64,000 nucleotides of DNA from Noviherbaspirillum aerium (GTDB taxonomy: Bacteria > Pseudomonadota > Gammaproteobacteria > Burkholderiales > Burkholderiaceae_D), in contig NZ_VFAH01000022.1 in the NCBI RefSeq assembly GCF_008929045.1, forward strand, positions 1 through 64,000, read 5' to 3'. The position numbers and the translations under genes are program-made. Position 1 is the first letter of the stretch, and each line of letters opens with the position of its first letter. Below, piece by piece: positions 17,810 through 26,643 of the stretch. Under the pieces are notes generated by a model. It saw nothing but the letters and a program-made list of their open reading frames with translations, searched no databases and was not told the origin of the DNA.

Positions 17810-18307
17810 CTATACGAGCTTCAGGCGCGGCAGATCGGATTGCGTTTCGATTTGCGTGGCAAGGAATTCACCGCAGTCGCGATAGGAGGCGAACCCGGGA
17901 TGCTCGGGCCGGCCGCCCAGCATTGCAATAGTGAGTGCGCGCTGATGGCGTTCATTCATCCACTCGGTGCCTGCGCGTTTCAGGTCGGTTGCCAGTGCGA
18001 GCCAGTCTTCCCTGAAGCGGAATGCCTGCTTCCAGTTCGACTCGTTGACATAGCCGTTTTCAACCGCTGCGGTAAACGCGTCAAGAAACAGCCGCCAGAG
18101 CGGAATCATCAGCAATCGCTTGTCGTCGTAATCGTACTTGTTGAGCTGCTGATAATTGCCGACCCGCTCAAAGCAGCGCCGCTCGACATCCCAGCCGCCG
18201 TTTTCGGTCGGCGTCATTTGTTCGTCCTCGGTGCGCGAGTCGAGGTAGGCTCGCTCGTGGGTCAGCGGCGTGATGCGTGGTGGATAGCCTGGTCCGTTGC
18301 GTTCCAT
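17810..18307 (-). CDS. Hypothetical protein
   Basis: A 165-aa soluble protein rich in aromatic and charged residues. Visible blocks are CFERVGNYQQLNKYDYDD, LWRLFLDAFTAAVENGYV and WLALATDLKRAGTEWMNERH. No signal peptide, membrane segment or known catalytic motif. I do not recognise the family. Codon use is normal for the genome, which supports a real resident gene. It is monocistronic with its 3' end facing the diguanylate cyclase promoter region. Confidence 0.7.
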   Translation of the reverse strand: MERNGPGYPPRITPLTHERAYLDSRTEDEQMTPTENGGWDVERRCFERVGNYQQLNKYDYDDKRLLMIPLWRLFLDAFTAAVENGYVNESNWKQAFRFREDWLALATDLKRAGTEWMNERHQRALTIAMLGGRPEHPGFASYRDCGEFLATQIETQSDLPRLKLV

Positions 18308-18392
18308 GTTTCAGTTGGCGTTCTATGTCGGAAAAGCATTTTACCGGCGTCCGTGAGCGCCGGATTGATCCGGCTCGGAAATGGAGCCTCAT

Positions 18393-18422
18393 AAAAAAAA
18401 CCGCAGCCCCGTGGGGCCGCGG
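18393..18422 (-). terminator. Rho-independent terminator on the minus strand
   Basis: On the minus strand CCGCGGCCCC, a two-base loop and GGGGCTGCGG are followed directly by eight Ts. The stem has one mismatch. No protein-coding gene ends just upstream of it on that strand, so it points to a non-coding transcript coming from the right. Confidence 0.85.
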
Positions 18423-18520
18423 AATAAATCCCTATCAGGATAGGGGAGGAGACATGTACGACAGGAGCAAGGAGCGGGCCAGCTCGACCATCGTTGATCA
18501 AAAGCGGTTTGGGCATGACA
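18393..18520 (-). ncRNA. Candidate small RNA ending at the 18.4 kb terminator
   Basis: Minus-strand sequence before the terminator contains a C-rich, anti-Shine-Dalgarno-like stretch (GTCTCCTCCCC), a small hairpin (CCCTATC/GATAGGG, 18430-18445) and then the terminator. This arrangement is common in bacterial trans-acting sRNAs with single-stranded CU-rich loops. The 5' end is a guess; no promoter was convincing. Confidence 0.35.
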
Positions 18521-19175
18521 GTGCGTTCACTTCGTTCCATCCAGTCAGCTCTCATGCAAGCCATGCTCGTCCATCTTTACATTGCGCCGGTAAAAAATCC
18601 GCGTTTCATGTTTGACATGACGCAATACCGAGAGACGAAGGCATTGGCCATGCCGAAGAATGAAAGTAGCGTCACCGACGCGCATATCACTATGGAGGCA
18701 GTACGCGAAGACAGGACGGCTCGCCTATCGGCACGCGGAACGGCGAAGCGCCCAGCTAGTCAGACTGCGTCAATTCCAGATCGTCTCCGCATAGCGGAAT
18801 GGCAAGCACACCGGAACGGAATCGCATGCACTATCGAGGTTCGATGCTGAAAATCACCAGGGCCTGTTTACTGTCATCAAACATCTGCAGCAGTCCAACA
18901 CGTTCGATGCCGACACCTATAGCTGAAACCCTTCAGTGCGATCGCGTTCAGGCACCGGCAAGATTCCTGTTCGCATCCCCGCCGAGTCTCGGATTCCATT
19001 GGGCGCATTCCATCAGAGGGTGACGCGGGGAACGGAAGCCAGGGGCCGCGAAAGCGGACCGGACCGACGCCGGCCTGCGGTGCAAGCCGGAATTCGCGGT
19101 TGCGCCTACAATCGGGCAAGCGACCCGGGCAAGTCAAGCCCGTGCGCAATTCACAACAACGATGGAGACCGATCT
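18423..19175. other. Long intergenic region upstream of a Bug gene
   Basis: Apart from the candidate small RNA I see no confident gene. A possible 53-aa + strand frame at 18454 (GGAGGAGAC upstream) has non-coding-like composition, and the 18494-18850 frame is equally unconvincing. Confidence 0.4.
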
Positions 19176-20159
19176 ATGACGACACCATGCCGCAAGCCTG
19201 CGCGCCTGCTTCAATTGTTTTCCTCTCTCGCACTGGCGACCCTCGCCACCGCCGCTCATGCGGAATTTCCCGAAAAGCCGATCCGCTTCATCGTTCCCTA
19301 TGCCGCCGGAGGCACCACCGACCTTGTTGCACGCGTGGTCGGGGAAAAAGTGGCGGAGAAACTCGGCAAGCCGGTCATCATTGAAAACAAACCCGGCGCG
19401 GGCGGTAATATCGGCATGGATACGGTCGCCAAGGCAGCTGCGGACGGCTACACGATCGGCATGGGCGCCATTTCCACCAATGCGCTCAATCCGCATGTGT
19501 ACAAGGCGATGTCCTTCGACCCGCGCAAGGATTTCACGCCGATCAGCCTGCTTGGCACGTCGACCATCGTGCTGCAGGTCGCGCCTGCCGTGCCGGCAAG
19601 GAATGTGAGCGAACTGGTCGATTACCTGAAGAAGCAGCCCGGCTTCAATTACGGCACGGCCGGCGTCGGCACATCGATGCACCTGGCTGGCGTGCTGTTT
19701 GCGCAGATGACGGGGACCAGCATCAGCCATGTGGCCTACAAGGGCAGCGCGCCGGCAATCAACGACATGCTGGGCGGCCACTTGCCGATGATGTTTGAAA
19801 ATCTTCCCGCGTCGCTTCCGCATATTCAGGCCGGCAAGCTGCGGGCGCTTGCCGTCGCGGGCAAGAGCCGGTCGCCCTCCTTGCCGGACGTGCCGACCAT
19901 GGCCGAAGCCGGCCTCGCCGGTTATGCGGTAGAGCCGTGGTTCGGCGTGTACGGTCCGGCCGGCATGCCTGCGTCCGTCGTGCAGAAGATCAACCGCGCC
20001 TATGTCGAAGCGCTCGCAATGCCGCAGGTGAAGGAAAAGCTGACCCAGGCCGGCTTTGCGCCGCGAGGTTCGTCGGACAAGGAACTCGGCGCGTTGAGCC
20101 AGTCGGAATATGAAAGGCTGGGCAAGGTGGCACGCAGCGCGAACATGACGATGGATTGA
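19176..20159 (+). CDS. Bug/TctC family periplasmic solute-binding protein
   Basis: A 327-aa protein starting at ATG 19176 (GGAGACC upstream) with a cleavable signal peptide (ATLATAAHAEF). Family blocks are PIRFIVPYAAGGTTDLVARV, ENKPGAGGNIGMD, and VEPWFGVYGPAGMP. It binds an organic anion in the periplasm; the ligand cannot be read from sequence. It precedes a LysE-type exporter and an aromatic-hydroxylase/homogentisate cluster, so an aromatic acid ligand is possible but unproven. A GC-rich hairpin without a T tract follows the stop. Confidence 0.92.
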   Translation: MTTPCRKPARLLQLFSSLALATLATAAHAEFPEKPIRFIVPYAAGGTTDLVARVVGEKVAEKLGKPVIIENKPGAGGNIGMDTVAKAAADGYTIGMGAISTNALNPHVYKAMSFDPRKDFTPISLLGTSTIVLQVAPAVPARNVSELVDYLKKQPGFNYGTAGVGTSMHLAGVLFAQMTGTSISHVAYKGSAPAINDMLGGHLPMMFENLPASLPHIQAGKLRALAVAGKSRSPSLPDVPTMAEAGLAGYAVEPWFGVYGPAGMPASVVQKINRAYVEALAMPQVKEKLTQAGFAPRGSSDKELGALSQSEYERLGKVARSANMTMD

Positions 20160-20220
20160 TGCAGCAGTGGCGGTGCCGGCGACAAGCCGGCGCCTGTGTA
20201 CCGGTCAGGGCGAAAACGCT

Positions 20221-20877
20221 CTAGCTTCTTGACAGCAGCAGCTTGATGCCGGCGAATGCGAATACCAATGCGAGTACGCCCTCGAACCAGCGGCGTACCC
20301 GCAGATAGATGCGCCGGGCGGACGCTGTCGAGAAGAGCAGGGCATAGCCGCCGAACACCAGGATGCCGATGCAGACGCATCCGCCGACGATCGCCAGCGC
20401 GTGGGCAGTGCCTGCCCCTGCGGGCAATGCCAGCGAAACGATGGAGAGCCAGGTCAGGATGGCCTTGGGATTGGTCAGGTGAAGGCCGAGTCCTTTCAGA
20501 TAAAGGCGTTTTCCGCTGGATGCGTCACCGCGCAGCGCGGCTTCCCGGGAATCGGACGAATCACTGTCAAGCGCGGGACGGCATGCGGCGCGCGCGGATT
20601 TCGCCGCCAGCCAGAGCAGGTAGGCGCCTCCGAGCAGCTTGATGAAGAACAGCAGGTTCGAATAGCTCAACAGTAGCGCCGACAGGCCGAGCGCGGCCAG
20701 CAGCGCCCAGAACATCGAACCCGACACCACGCCGGCGGCGAAGATGACAGCCGGCTTGCGGCCGGAATGCATGGCGATCGACATGATCGACAGATTGCTT
20801 GGCCCTGGACTGACGGTGCCAACGAAATAGGCGGCATAGGCAAGCAGGGCATCAGGCCCGAACAAGTGAAATTCCAT
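20221..20877 (-). CDS. LysE/RhtB family exporter
   Basis: A 218-aa membrane protein with about six hydrophobic segments. The family signature YFVGTVSPGPSNLSIMSIAM lies near the N-terminus, and GLHLTNPKAILTWLSI mid-protein. The start at ATG 20877 (MEFHLFGPDAL) gives the normal length; the upstream in-frame ATG would add 16 unlikely residues. Such proteins export amino acids or homoserine lactone-like compounds. It is transcribed opposite to the adjacent Bug gene and away from the MBL gene. Confidence 0.9.
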   Translation of the reverse strand: MEFHLFGPDALLAYAAYFVGTVSPGPSNLSIMSIAMHSGRKPAVIFAAGVVSGSMFWALLAALGLSALLLSYSNLLFFIKLLGGAYLLWLAAKSARAACRPALDSDSSDSREAALRGDASSGKRLYLKGLGLHLTNPKAILTWLSIVSLALPAGAGTAHALAIVGGCVCIGILVFGGYALLFSTASARRIYLRVRRWFEGVLALVFAFAGIKLLLSRS

Positions 20878-21201
20878 GGTATGCCTGTTCAAGTACGGGA
20901 AGACTTGCATTAAACACCATTCCATCGCGCTTCGCTGAGGCCGCCGGGCCCGGGCGGTTTCTCTGGATGAGGAGCGCCAACATCGTGCATCGTTTCCTGA
21001 AATTCATCCAGGCTGTTTCCTGTTAGCTATTGACATACGTTTTTAACTAAAACAAACTTCATCGCTATTGAGCGCGTTTGATAATAACGAACGTGCATCG
21101 GCGCCAGGCAAGGCGCACGCAGAGAGTTGAAACATTGTAGGAACAGTGGATTGCGGACGCAGATTCCGCCATTCCCTTTCCATCACGCCAAGGAGACCAT
21201 C
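20878..21201. other. Divergent promoter region
   Basis: 324 bases between the LysE and MBL genes. A TTGACA near 21032 is the only promoter-like element; no -10 at standard spacing is convincing. No coding sequence seen. Confidence 0.4.
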
Positions 21202-22164
21202 ATGACGGAAAAGAAATTCGCCTCGCAGGCCGACCTGACGGAAAAGAAAACTAGCTTCGTCAAGCTGTCCGACAATGCCTACGCCTACACTGCCGAGGGC
21301 GATCCCAACTCCGGCGTCATCATCGGCGACGACAGCGTCATGGTGATCGACACCACCGCCACGCCCATCATGGCGCAGTCGCTCATCCGGCACATCCGCG
21401 AAGTCACGGACCTGCCCATCAAGTACGTGGTGCTGTCGCACTACCATGCGGTGCGCGTGCTCGGCGCCTCGGCCTACTTCAAGGAAGGCGCCGAGCAGAT
21501 CATCGCTTCGCGCGGCACCTATGAACTCATCGTCGAGCGCGGCGAACACGACATGAAGTCCGAGATCGAGCGCTTCCCGCGCCTGTTCGCCGGCGTCGAG
21601 TCGGTGCCGGGGCTGTCGTGGCCGACCATGGTGTTCGAGAAGGAAATGACCATCTTCATGGGCAGGCTGGAAGTCAGGCTCATGCATATCGGCATGGGCC
21701 ATACCAAGGGCGACACCATTGCCTGGATTCCGTCGCAGAAGATCTGCTTCTCGGGCGACCTGGTCGAGTACGATGCCGCCGCCTATACCGGCGATGCGCA
21801 GCTGGAGGAATGGCCGCAGACGCTGGAGGCATTGCGCGCGCTGGGCGCGGAAAAGCTGGTGCCGGGACGCGGACCGGCGCTGATGAATCCGGACGAGGTC
21901 AACAAGGGCATTGATTACACGAAGGACTTCGTGAGCACGCTGCTCGACTGCGCGAAGGAAGCGGTGGCGCAGGGCAAGGACCTGAAGGCGGCGATGGCGC
22001 ATACGCGCAGCAAGATGGATCCGAAGTTCGGGCATGTGTTCATCTACGAGCATTGCCTGCCGTTCGATGTGACGCGTGCGGTGGATGAAGCCAGCGGCAT
22101 CAAGCATCCGCGCATCTGGACCGCCGAGCGTGACAAGGAAATGTGGCATTCACTCCAGGACTGA
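21202..22164 (+). CDS. MBL-fold hydrolase with altered metal motif
   Basis: A 320-aa metallo-beta-lactamase-fold protein; ATG 21202 follows AAGGAG. It has the VMVIDTTATP strand and a metal-region loop at residues 80-85 reading HYHAVR. The canonical HxHxDH would give Asp and His at residues 84 and 85; here they are Val and Arg, so one metal site should be lost or changed. Later ligands look normal (GMGHTKGDT; CFSGDLVEYDA). The gene is 29 bases upstream of an FAD hydroxylase gene and likely co-transcribed with it, so it may act on an intermediate of hydroxyphenylacetate breakdown. The reaction is unknown. Confidence 0.88.
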   Translation: MTEKKFASQADLTEKKTSFVKLSDNAYAYTAEGDPNSGVIIGDDSVMVIDTTATPIMAQSLIRHIREVTDLPIKYVVLSHYHAVRVLGASAYFKEGAEQIIASRGTYELIVERGEHDMKSEIERFPRLFAGVESVPGLSWPTMVFEKEMTIFMGRLEVRLMHIGMGHTKGDTIAWIPSQKICFSGDLVEYDAAAYTGDAQLEEWPQTLEALRALGAEKLVPGRGPALMNPDEVNKGIDYTKDFVSTLLDCAKEAVAQGKDLKAAMAHTRSKMDPKFGHVFIYEHCLPFDVTRAVDEASGIKHPRIWTAERDKEMWHSLQD

Positions 22165-22193
22165 TTCTGCATCGACATACTTCGGGAGCAGCA

Positions 22194-23912
22194 ATGGACG
22201 CCAACTATCAGCAGGCGACTTATCGTTACCGGCGTTCACCGGACCAGGATGCCGGCACGCCGGTGCGCCATCCGGTCGTTGTCGTCGGCGCCGGACCGGT
22301 TGGGCTGTCTGCCGCCATCGACCTCGCGCAGCAGGGAGTGCCGGTGGTCCTGCTCGATGACGACTGCATGCTGTCGACAGGTTCGCGCGCCATCTGCTTC
22401 GCCAAGCGCACCCTTGAAATCTTCGATCGCCTCGGTTGCGGCCAGCGCATGGTGGACAAGGGCGTCTCGTGGAATGTGGGCCGGGTGTTCTTCCGCGACG
22501 AGCAGGTCTATTCCTTCGATCTGCTTCCCGAGTCCGGCCACCGGCGTCCCGCCTTCATCAACCTGCAGCAATACTATGTCGAGGGCTATCTCTACGAACG
22601 CGCGCTCGAACTGCCCAACCTCGATATCCGCTGGAAAAACAGAGTCGCCGGCCTGGCGCAGGAAGCCGACGGCGTCGTGATCGCGGTCGATACCCCGGAC
22701 GGCCGGTACACGCTGGCCTGCGACTACCTGGTGGCCTGCGACGGTGCACGCAGCGCGGTTCGCGGCTTGTGCGGCCTGGAGAGCAAGGGGCGCACCTTCC
22801 ACGACCGCTTCCTGATCGCCGACGTGAAGATGAAGGCAGAGTTTCCGGCGGAGCGCTGGTTCTGGTTCGACCCGCCGTTTCATCCGAACCAGTCGGTGCT
22901 GCTGCATCGTCAGCCGGATAATGTCTGGCGCATCGATTTCCAGCTGGGCTGGGATGCGGATCCGGCCGAGGAAAAGAAGCCTGAAAAAGTCATTCCCCGC
23001 ATCCGCGCGCTGCTTGGCCAGGACGCCGACTTCGAGCTTGAATGGGTCAGCGTGTATACCTTCTCCTGCCTGCGCATGGAACGTTTCCGCCACGGCCGCA
23101 TCCTGTTCGCCGGCGATGCCGCGCACGGCGTATCGCCGTTCGGCGCGCGAGGCGCCAACAGCGGCGTGCAGGATGCCGACAACCTTGCCTGGAAACTGGC
23201 GCTGGTGTTGAAGGGCGGGGCGCCGTCTTCGCTGCTCGACAGCTATGCCCACGAGCGGCAGGAGGCGGCCGACGAAAACATTCTCAACTCAACGCGTTCC
23301 ACCGATTTCATCACGCCCAAGAGCGAAATCAGCAAGACCTTCAGGGATGCGGTGCTGAGGCTGTCGAAGAAGCACGAGTTTGCCCGCCGCATCGTCAACA
23401 GCGGCAGGCTGTCGGTGCCGTCGGTTTTGGCCAGCAGTCCGCTCAATACGCCGGATGCGGAGGCATTCGCGGGCGCGATGGTGCCGGGGGCGCCGCTGGC
23501 GGACGCGCCGGTTCTCGCCGGGACCGAGCCGCGCTGGCTGACGAGTTGCATCGGCGGCGCGTTCGCCGGCATGTACTTCGCCGGGCATGGCTGCATCGAT
23601 GACGGCACCCTGGATTCCTTGCGGATGCTCGGGCAGGGCGATATTCCGGTGAAGCCGCTGTTGATTGTGCCTTCCGGAATGAGCATGCCGGCCATCGATG
23701 GCGTGACCGTCCTGGAAGACCGGCAGGGCTTGCTGAAGCAGCGTTATGACTGCCACCCGGGAACGTTCTACCTGATTCGGCCGGATCAGCATGTCTGCGC
23801 GCGATGGAGAAGGCTCGACTTCGATCTCGTGCGGCAGGCGCTGGCGCGCGCGACGCAAACCGCCGTCCCGACTGAACTTGACGAAGGAGTGCCATGCCCG
23901 GCAGTGCACTGA
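22194..23912 (+). CDS. mhaA: FAD-dependent aromatic hydroxylase (MhaA-like)
   Basis: A 572-aa class A flavoprotein monooxygenase; ATG 22194 preceded by GGGAG. N-terminal FAD fold GAGPVGLSAAIDLA (residues 32-45), the DG motif YLVACDGARSAVR, and the second FAD block ILFAGDAAHGVSPFGARGAN. Size (about 63 kDa) and a following 70-aa partner gene match the two-component 3-hydroxyphenylacetate 6-hydroxylase MhaAB of Pseudomonas putida U, which makes homogentisate. The nearby hmgA, fahA and maiA genes would consume that product. The exact substrate (3- or 4-hydroxyphenylacetate, or another phenol) is inferred. Confidence 0.75.
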   Translation: MDANYQQATYRYRRSPDQDAGTPVRHPVVVVGAGPVGLSAAIDLAQQGVPVVLLDDDCMLSTGSRAICFAKRTLEIFDRLGCGQRMVDKGVSWNVGRVFFRDEQVYSFDLLPESGHRRPAFINLQQYYVEGYLYERALELPNLDIRWKNRVAGLAQEADGVVIAVDTPDGRYTLACDYLVACDGARSAVRGLCGLESKGRTFHDRFLIADVKMKAEFPAERWFWFDPPFHPNQSVLLHRQPDNVWRIDFQLGWDADPAEEKKPEKVIPRIRALLGQDADFELEWVSVYTFSCLRMERFRHGRILFAGDAAHGVSPFGARGANSGVQDADNLAWKLALVLKGGAPSSLLDSYAHERQEAADENILNSTRSTDFITPKSEISKTFRDAVLRLSKKHEFARRIVNSGRLSVPSVLASSPLNTPDAEAFAGAMVPGAPLADAPVLAGTEPRWLTSCIGGAFAGMYFAGHGCIDDGTLDSLRMLGQGDIPVKPLLIVPSGMSMPAIDGVTVLEDRQGLLKQRYDCHPGTFYLIRPDQHVCARWRRLDFDLVRQALARATQTAVPTELDEGVPCPAVH

Positions 23913-24106
23913 ATACCGCAGCCAACCTTGATCGTCCGGATGATTTCTACGAGCGGCTGATCGACATGCATCGCGACCTGGCGCCGGAGCAGAGCCAGGC
24001 CGTGAATGCGGCATTGATTCTATTGCTTGCCAATCATATCGGCGACCAGAAGGTGCTGGAGGAGGCGATGCGGATTGCGCGGGAGCAGGGCCTGGATGCC
24101 TCATAG
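23894..24106 (+). CDS. mhaB: DUF2783 small partner of the hydroxylase (MhaB-like)
   Basis: A 70-aa protein overlapping the end of the hydroxylase gene by 19 bases, so translation is probably coupled. It matches DUF2783: DDFYERLIDMHRDLAPEQS, then NAALILLLANHIGD and a C-terminal helix. In Pseudomonas putida U a 69-aa coupling protein, MhaB, is needed for full activity of the MhaA flavoprotein; this gene has the same size, order and neighbour. Orthology is inferred from context and length, not from an alignment. Confidence 0.72.
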   Translation: MPGSALNTAANLDRPDDFYERLIDMHRDLAPEQSQAVNAALILLLANHIGDQKVLEEAMRIAREQGLDAS

Positions 24107-24148
24107 GGCCGGGGCAGCCCTGCGCTCGCGGCAGCGAAGCTTTCTATC

Positions 24149-24166
24149 TCGACAGAGCGCTGTCGA
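24149..24166. terminator. Short hairpin between convergent genes
   Basis: TCGACAG, loop AGCG, CTGTCGA forms a perfect 7-bp stem between the converging mhaB-like and LysR genes. No T tract; weak terminator at best. Confidence 0.3.
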
Positions 24167-24208
24167 ACGAAGCTGACTGAAGCTCCTGCCTTGCGGCAGG
24201 CTTGCCGG

Positions 24209-25114
24209 CTATTCCCTGAACGTGCTGGCAATCACGCCGCGCAGCCACTGGTTGCCGCTGTCCTGGTTGAAGCGGCGATGCCAGAAGATGTTGGTCTGCA
24301 GCGGCGGCAGGCGCAGCGGGGGGCGCATGAAAGCCAGGCCGAACGGACCGGCGGCGCGCTGCGCCAGCTTTTCGGGCACCGTCACCACCATGTCGGTGCT
24401 GCTGACGATATAGGGCACCGAGGTGAAATGCGGCACGTGAAATTGCGCGCTGCGCGACACGCCCGCCTTCTCCAGCCTTTCATTGATCAGGTCATAGGGA
24501 TTTTCCATCGATGAAACGATCAGGTGCCTGGCCGCGAGGAATTCCGCCATGCCGACATTCCCTTTCGCAAACGCATGGTCCTTGCGGAACATGGTCACGT
24601 ATTTCTGGCTGAACAGGCTGCGGTGGTACAGGCTTTCCGAGGCATCGGTGAAGGCGCCGATGACGAGGTCGATCTGGCCGGTCTCGATGCCTTCGCGCCA
24701 GTCGACCGCGTTGACGCGCACCGATCCGATCCTGACATGCGGCGCGATGGTGCCGCAGCGTTCCAGCAGGGTCGGCATGAAATGGATTTCCCCGACATCG
24801 GTCATGGCGATGACGAACTGGCGCTCGCTGGTCAGCGGATCGAATTCCTGCTGCCGGTTCAGCGCCAGAGTCACGTCTGCCAGCGCATTGGCGATCGGCT
24901 CGGCGATTTCCTGCGCATAGGGCGTTGGCTGCATGCCCTGGGCGGTGCGCACGAACAGTTCATCATCGAAGGTCTTGCGCAGGCGCGCCAGCGCATTGCT
25001 GATGGTCGGCTGCGACAAGCCGAGCCGCTCGGCCGCCAGGGAGACCTGCCGCTGCTGGAACAGCTCATGAAACACCACCAGGAGATTGAGGTCGATATCG
25101 GAGGGACTGCGCAT
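24209..25114 (-). CDS. LysR-family regulator of the hydroxyphenylacetate/homogentisate genes
   Basis: A 301-aa LysR protein. The start at ATG 25114 (MRSPSDIDLNLLVVFHELF) gives the family's usual N-terminus. The helix-turn-helix is VSLAAERLGLSQPTISNALA. The C-terminal effector domain is of the NodD/NahR-like type (FVIAMTDVGEIHFMP). It is divergent from hmgA and shares a 185-bp intergenic region with a near-perfect palindrome at 25132-25147. It most likely controls hmgA-fahA-maiA and perhaps mhaAB, with a pathway aromatic acid as inducer; this is inference from layout. Confidence 0.9.
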   Translation of the reverse strand: MRSPSDIDLNLLVVFHELFQQRQVSLAAERLGLSQPTISNALARLRKTFDDELFVRTAQGMQPTPYAQEIAEPIANALADVTLALNRQQEFDPLTSERQFVIAMTDVGEIHFMPTLLERCGTIAPHVRIGSVRVNAVDWREGIETGQIDLVIGAFTDASESLYHRSLFSQKYVTMFRKDHAFAKGNVGMAEFLAARHLIVSSMENPYDLINERLEKAGVSRSAQFHVPHFTSVPYIVSSTDMVVTVPEKLAQRAAGPFGLAFMRPPLRLPPLQTNIFWHRRFNQDSGNQWLRGVIASTFRE

Positions 25115-25131
25115 TATTGATTTGCTAAATA

Positions 25132-25147
25132 TGCCAAATTTTGGTAT
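25132..25147. promoter_or_regulatory. Candidate LysR operator upstream of hmgA
   Basis: ATGCCAAATTTGGTAT is a 16-bp palindrome with one mismatched pair, 17 bases upstream of the LysR start and about 150 bases before hmgA. A possible -10 (TATAGT, 25175-25180) lies downstream. Location and symmetry suit autoregulation plus activation of the divergent operon. Confidence 0.55.
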
Positions 25148-25299
25148 TTGCATTTTAATTCAATGCGGGAAGTCCTATAGTGGCAGCTGTTATTTTTCAT
25201 TTGCTGCGATCCGGCAGCCGCTATCCGCACGAAACGTCGCAGTATCCACATTGCGCATACTGCGCACACTACGCACGAAATTTGCACTGGAGCAATGTC

Positions 25300-26643
25300 A
25301 TGACGACCATCAGCGATCTCGCCAAGGCACCCGGCCTGTCGATCACCAAGCATCTTTATCAGTCCGGCTTCGCCAATGAATTTGCAACCGAAGCCTTGCC
25401 CGGCGCCTTGCCGGTCGGACAGAATTCGCCGCAGCAGGCGCCCTACGGACTTTACGCCGAACAGATCTCGGGCACCGCCTTCACCGCGCCGCGCAGCCAC
25501 AACCGCCGCTCCTGGCTGTACCGCATCCGCCCGGCGGCAATGCACAAGCCGTTCAAGCTGGTGGAATCAAGTGCCATCGTGTCCGATTTCGCGGCCGTGC
25601 CGCCGACACCGCCCAACCAGCTGCGCTGGAATCCGCTGCCGATGCCGACCGCACCGACCGACTTTATCCAGGGTTGGGTCACCATGGGCGGCAACGGCTC
25701 GCCGGAAGCCATGACCGGCTGCGCCATCCATCTGTACGCAGCCAACAAGTCGATGGAAGGCCGCTTCTTCTATAACGCCGACGGCGAACTGCTGATCGTG
25801 CCGCAGCAGGGTCGCCTGCAGCTCGCCACCGAAATGGGCATGGTGGAAATCGAACCGCAGGAAATCGCGGTGATTCCGCGCGGCGTGCGCTTCCGCGTTG
25901 CGCTGCCCGACGGCGAGGCGCGCGGCTATATCTGCGAAAACTTCGGGGCGCTGTTCCGCCTGCCCGACCTCGGCGTGATCGGCTCCAACGGCCTCGCCAA
26001 TCCGCGCGACTTCCTGACGCCGCAGGCCGCCTATGAAGACGTGGAGGGTGACTTCGAGCTGCTGGCCAAGTTCAGCGGCCGCCTGTGGAGCGCCGCCATC
26101 GGCCATTCGCCGCTGGACGTGGTTGCATGGCACGGCAACTATGCGCCGTACAAGTACGACCTGCGCCGCTTCAATACCATCGGCTCGATCAGCTACGACC
26201 ATCCCGATCCCTCGATCTTCCTGGTGCTGCAGGCGCCGAGCGACACGCCGGGCGTCGACACCATCGACTTCGTCATCTTCCCGCCTCGCTGGCTGGCCGC
26301 GGAAAACACTTTCCGCCCACCATGGTTCCACCGCAATTTCGCCAGCGAGTTCATGGGCCTCATCCATGGCGAGTATGATGCCAAGGCGGAGGGCTTCGTA
26401 CCGGGCGGCGCCAGCCTGCACAACTGCATGTCGGGCCACGGTCCGGACGGCGAAACCTACGAAAAGGCTTCGCGCATCGACACCAGCAAGCCCAACAAGG
26501 TGGCCGACACCATGGCTTTCATGTTCGAGACGCCGGCCGTGATCAAGCCCACGCAATTTGCGCTGGAGACCTCGCAGCTGCAGAATGAATATTTCCAGTG
26601 CTGGCAGACCATCAAGAAAAACTTCAATCCGAACGCAAAATGA
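25300..26643 (+). CDS. hmgA: Homogentisate 1,2-dioxygenase
   Basis: A 447-aa enzyme that opens the homogentisate ring to maleylacetoacetate using Fe(II) and O2. Recognised by [17 protein letters not shown] near the N-terminus, the central cupin-like region, and the iron-site region [18 protein letters not shown], followed by [13 protein letters not shown] 25300 with TGGAG upstream. Length matches the family. It is the first gene of hmgA-fahA-maiA; its stop overlaps the fahA start by four bases. Transcription probably starts from the divergent region shared with the LysR gene. Confidence 0.97.
   Translation: MTTISDLAKAPGLSITKHLYQSGFANEFATEALPGALPVGQNSPQQAPYGLYAEQISGTAFTAPRSHNRRSWLYRIRPAAMHKPFKLVESSAIVSDFAAVPPTPPNQLRWNPLPMPTAPTDFIQGWVTMGGNGSPEAMTGCAIHLYAANKSMEGRFFYNADGELLIVPQQGRLQLATEMGMVEIEPQEIAVIPRGVRFRVALPDGEARGYICENFGALFRLPDLGVIGSNGLANPRDFLTPQAAYEDVEGDFELLAKFSGRLWSAAIGHSPLDVVAWHGNYAPYKYDLRRFNTIGSISYDHPDPSIFLVLQAPSDTPGVDTIDFVIFPPRWLAAENTFRPPWFHRNFASEFMGLIHGEYDAKAEGFVPGGASLHNCMSGHGPDGETYEKASRIDTSKPNKVADTMAFMFETPAVIKPTQFALETSQLQNEYFQCWQTIKKNFNPNAK

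Noticed and set aside
18454-18615. 53-aa frame with a good GGAGGAGAC ribosome-binding site
   Set aside because: The purine run is the complement of the CU-rich segment of the candidate sRNA; the encoded peptide has no coding-like pattern.
18494-18850. 118-aa plus-strand reading frame
   Set aside because: No ribosome-binding site, no motif, and composition unlike the resident genes; overlaps the candidate minus-strand sRNA region.
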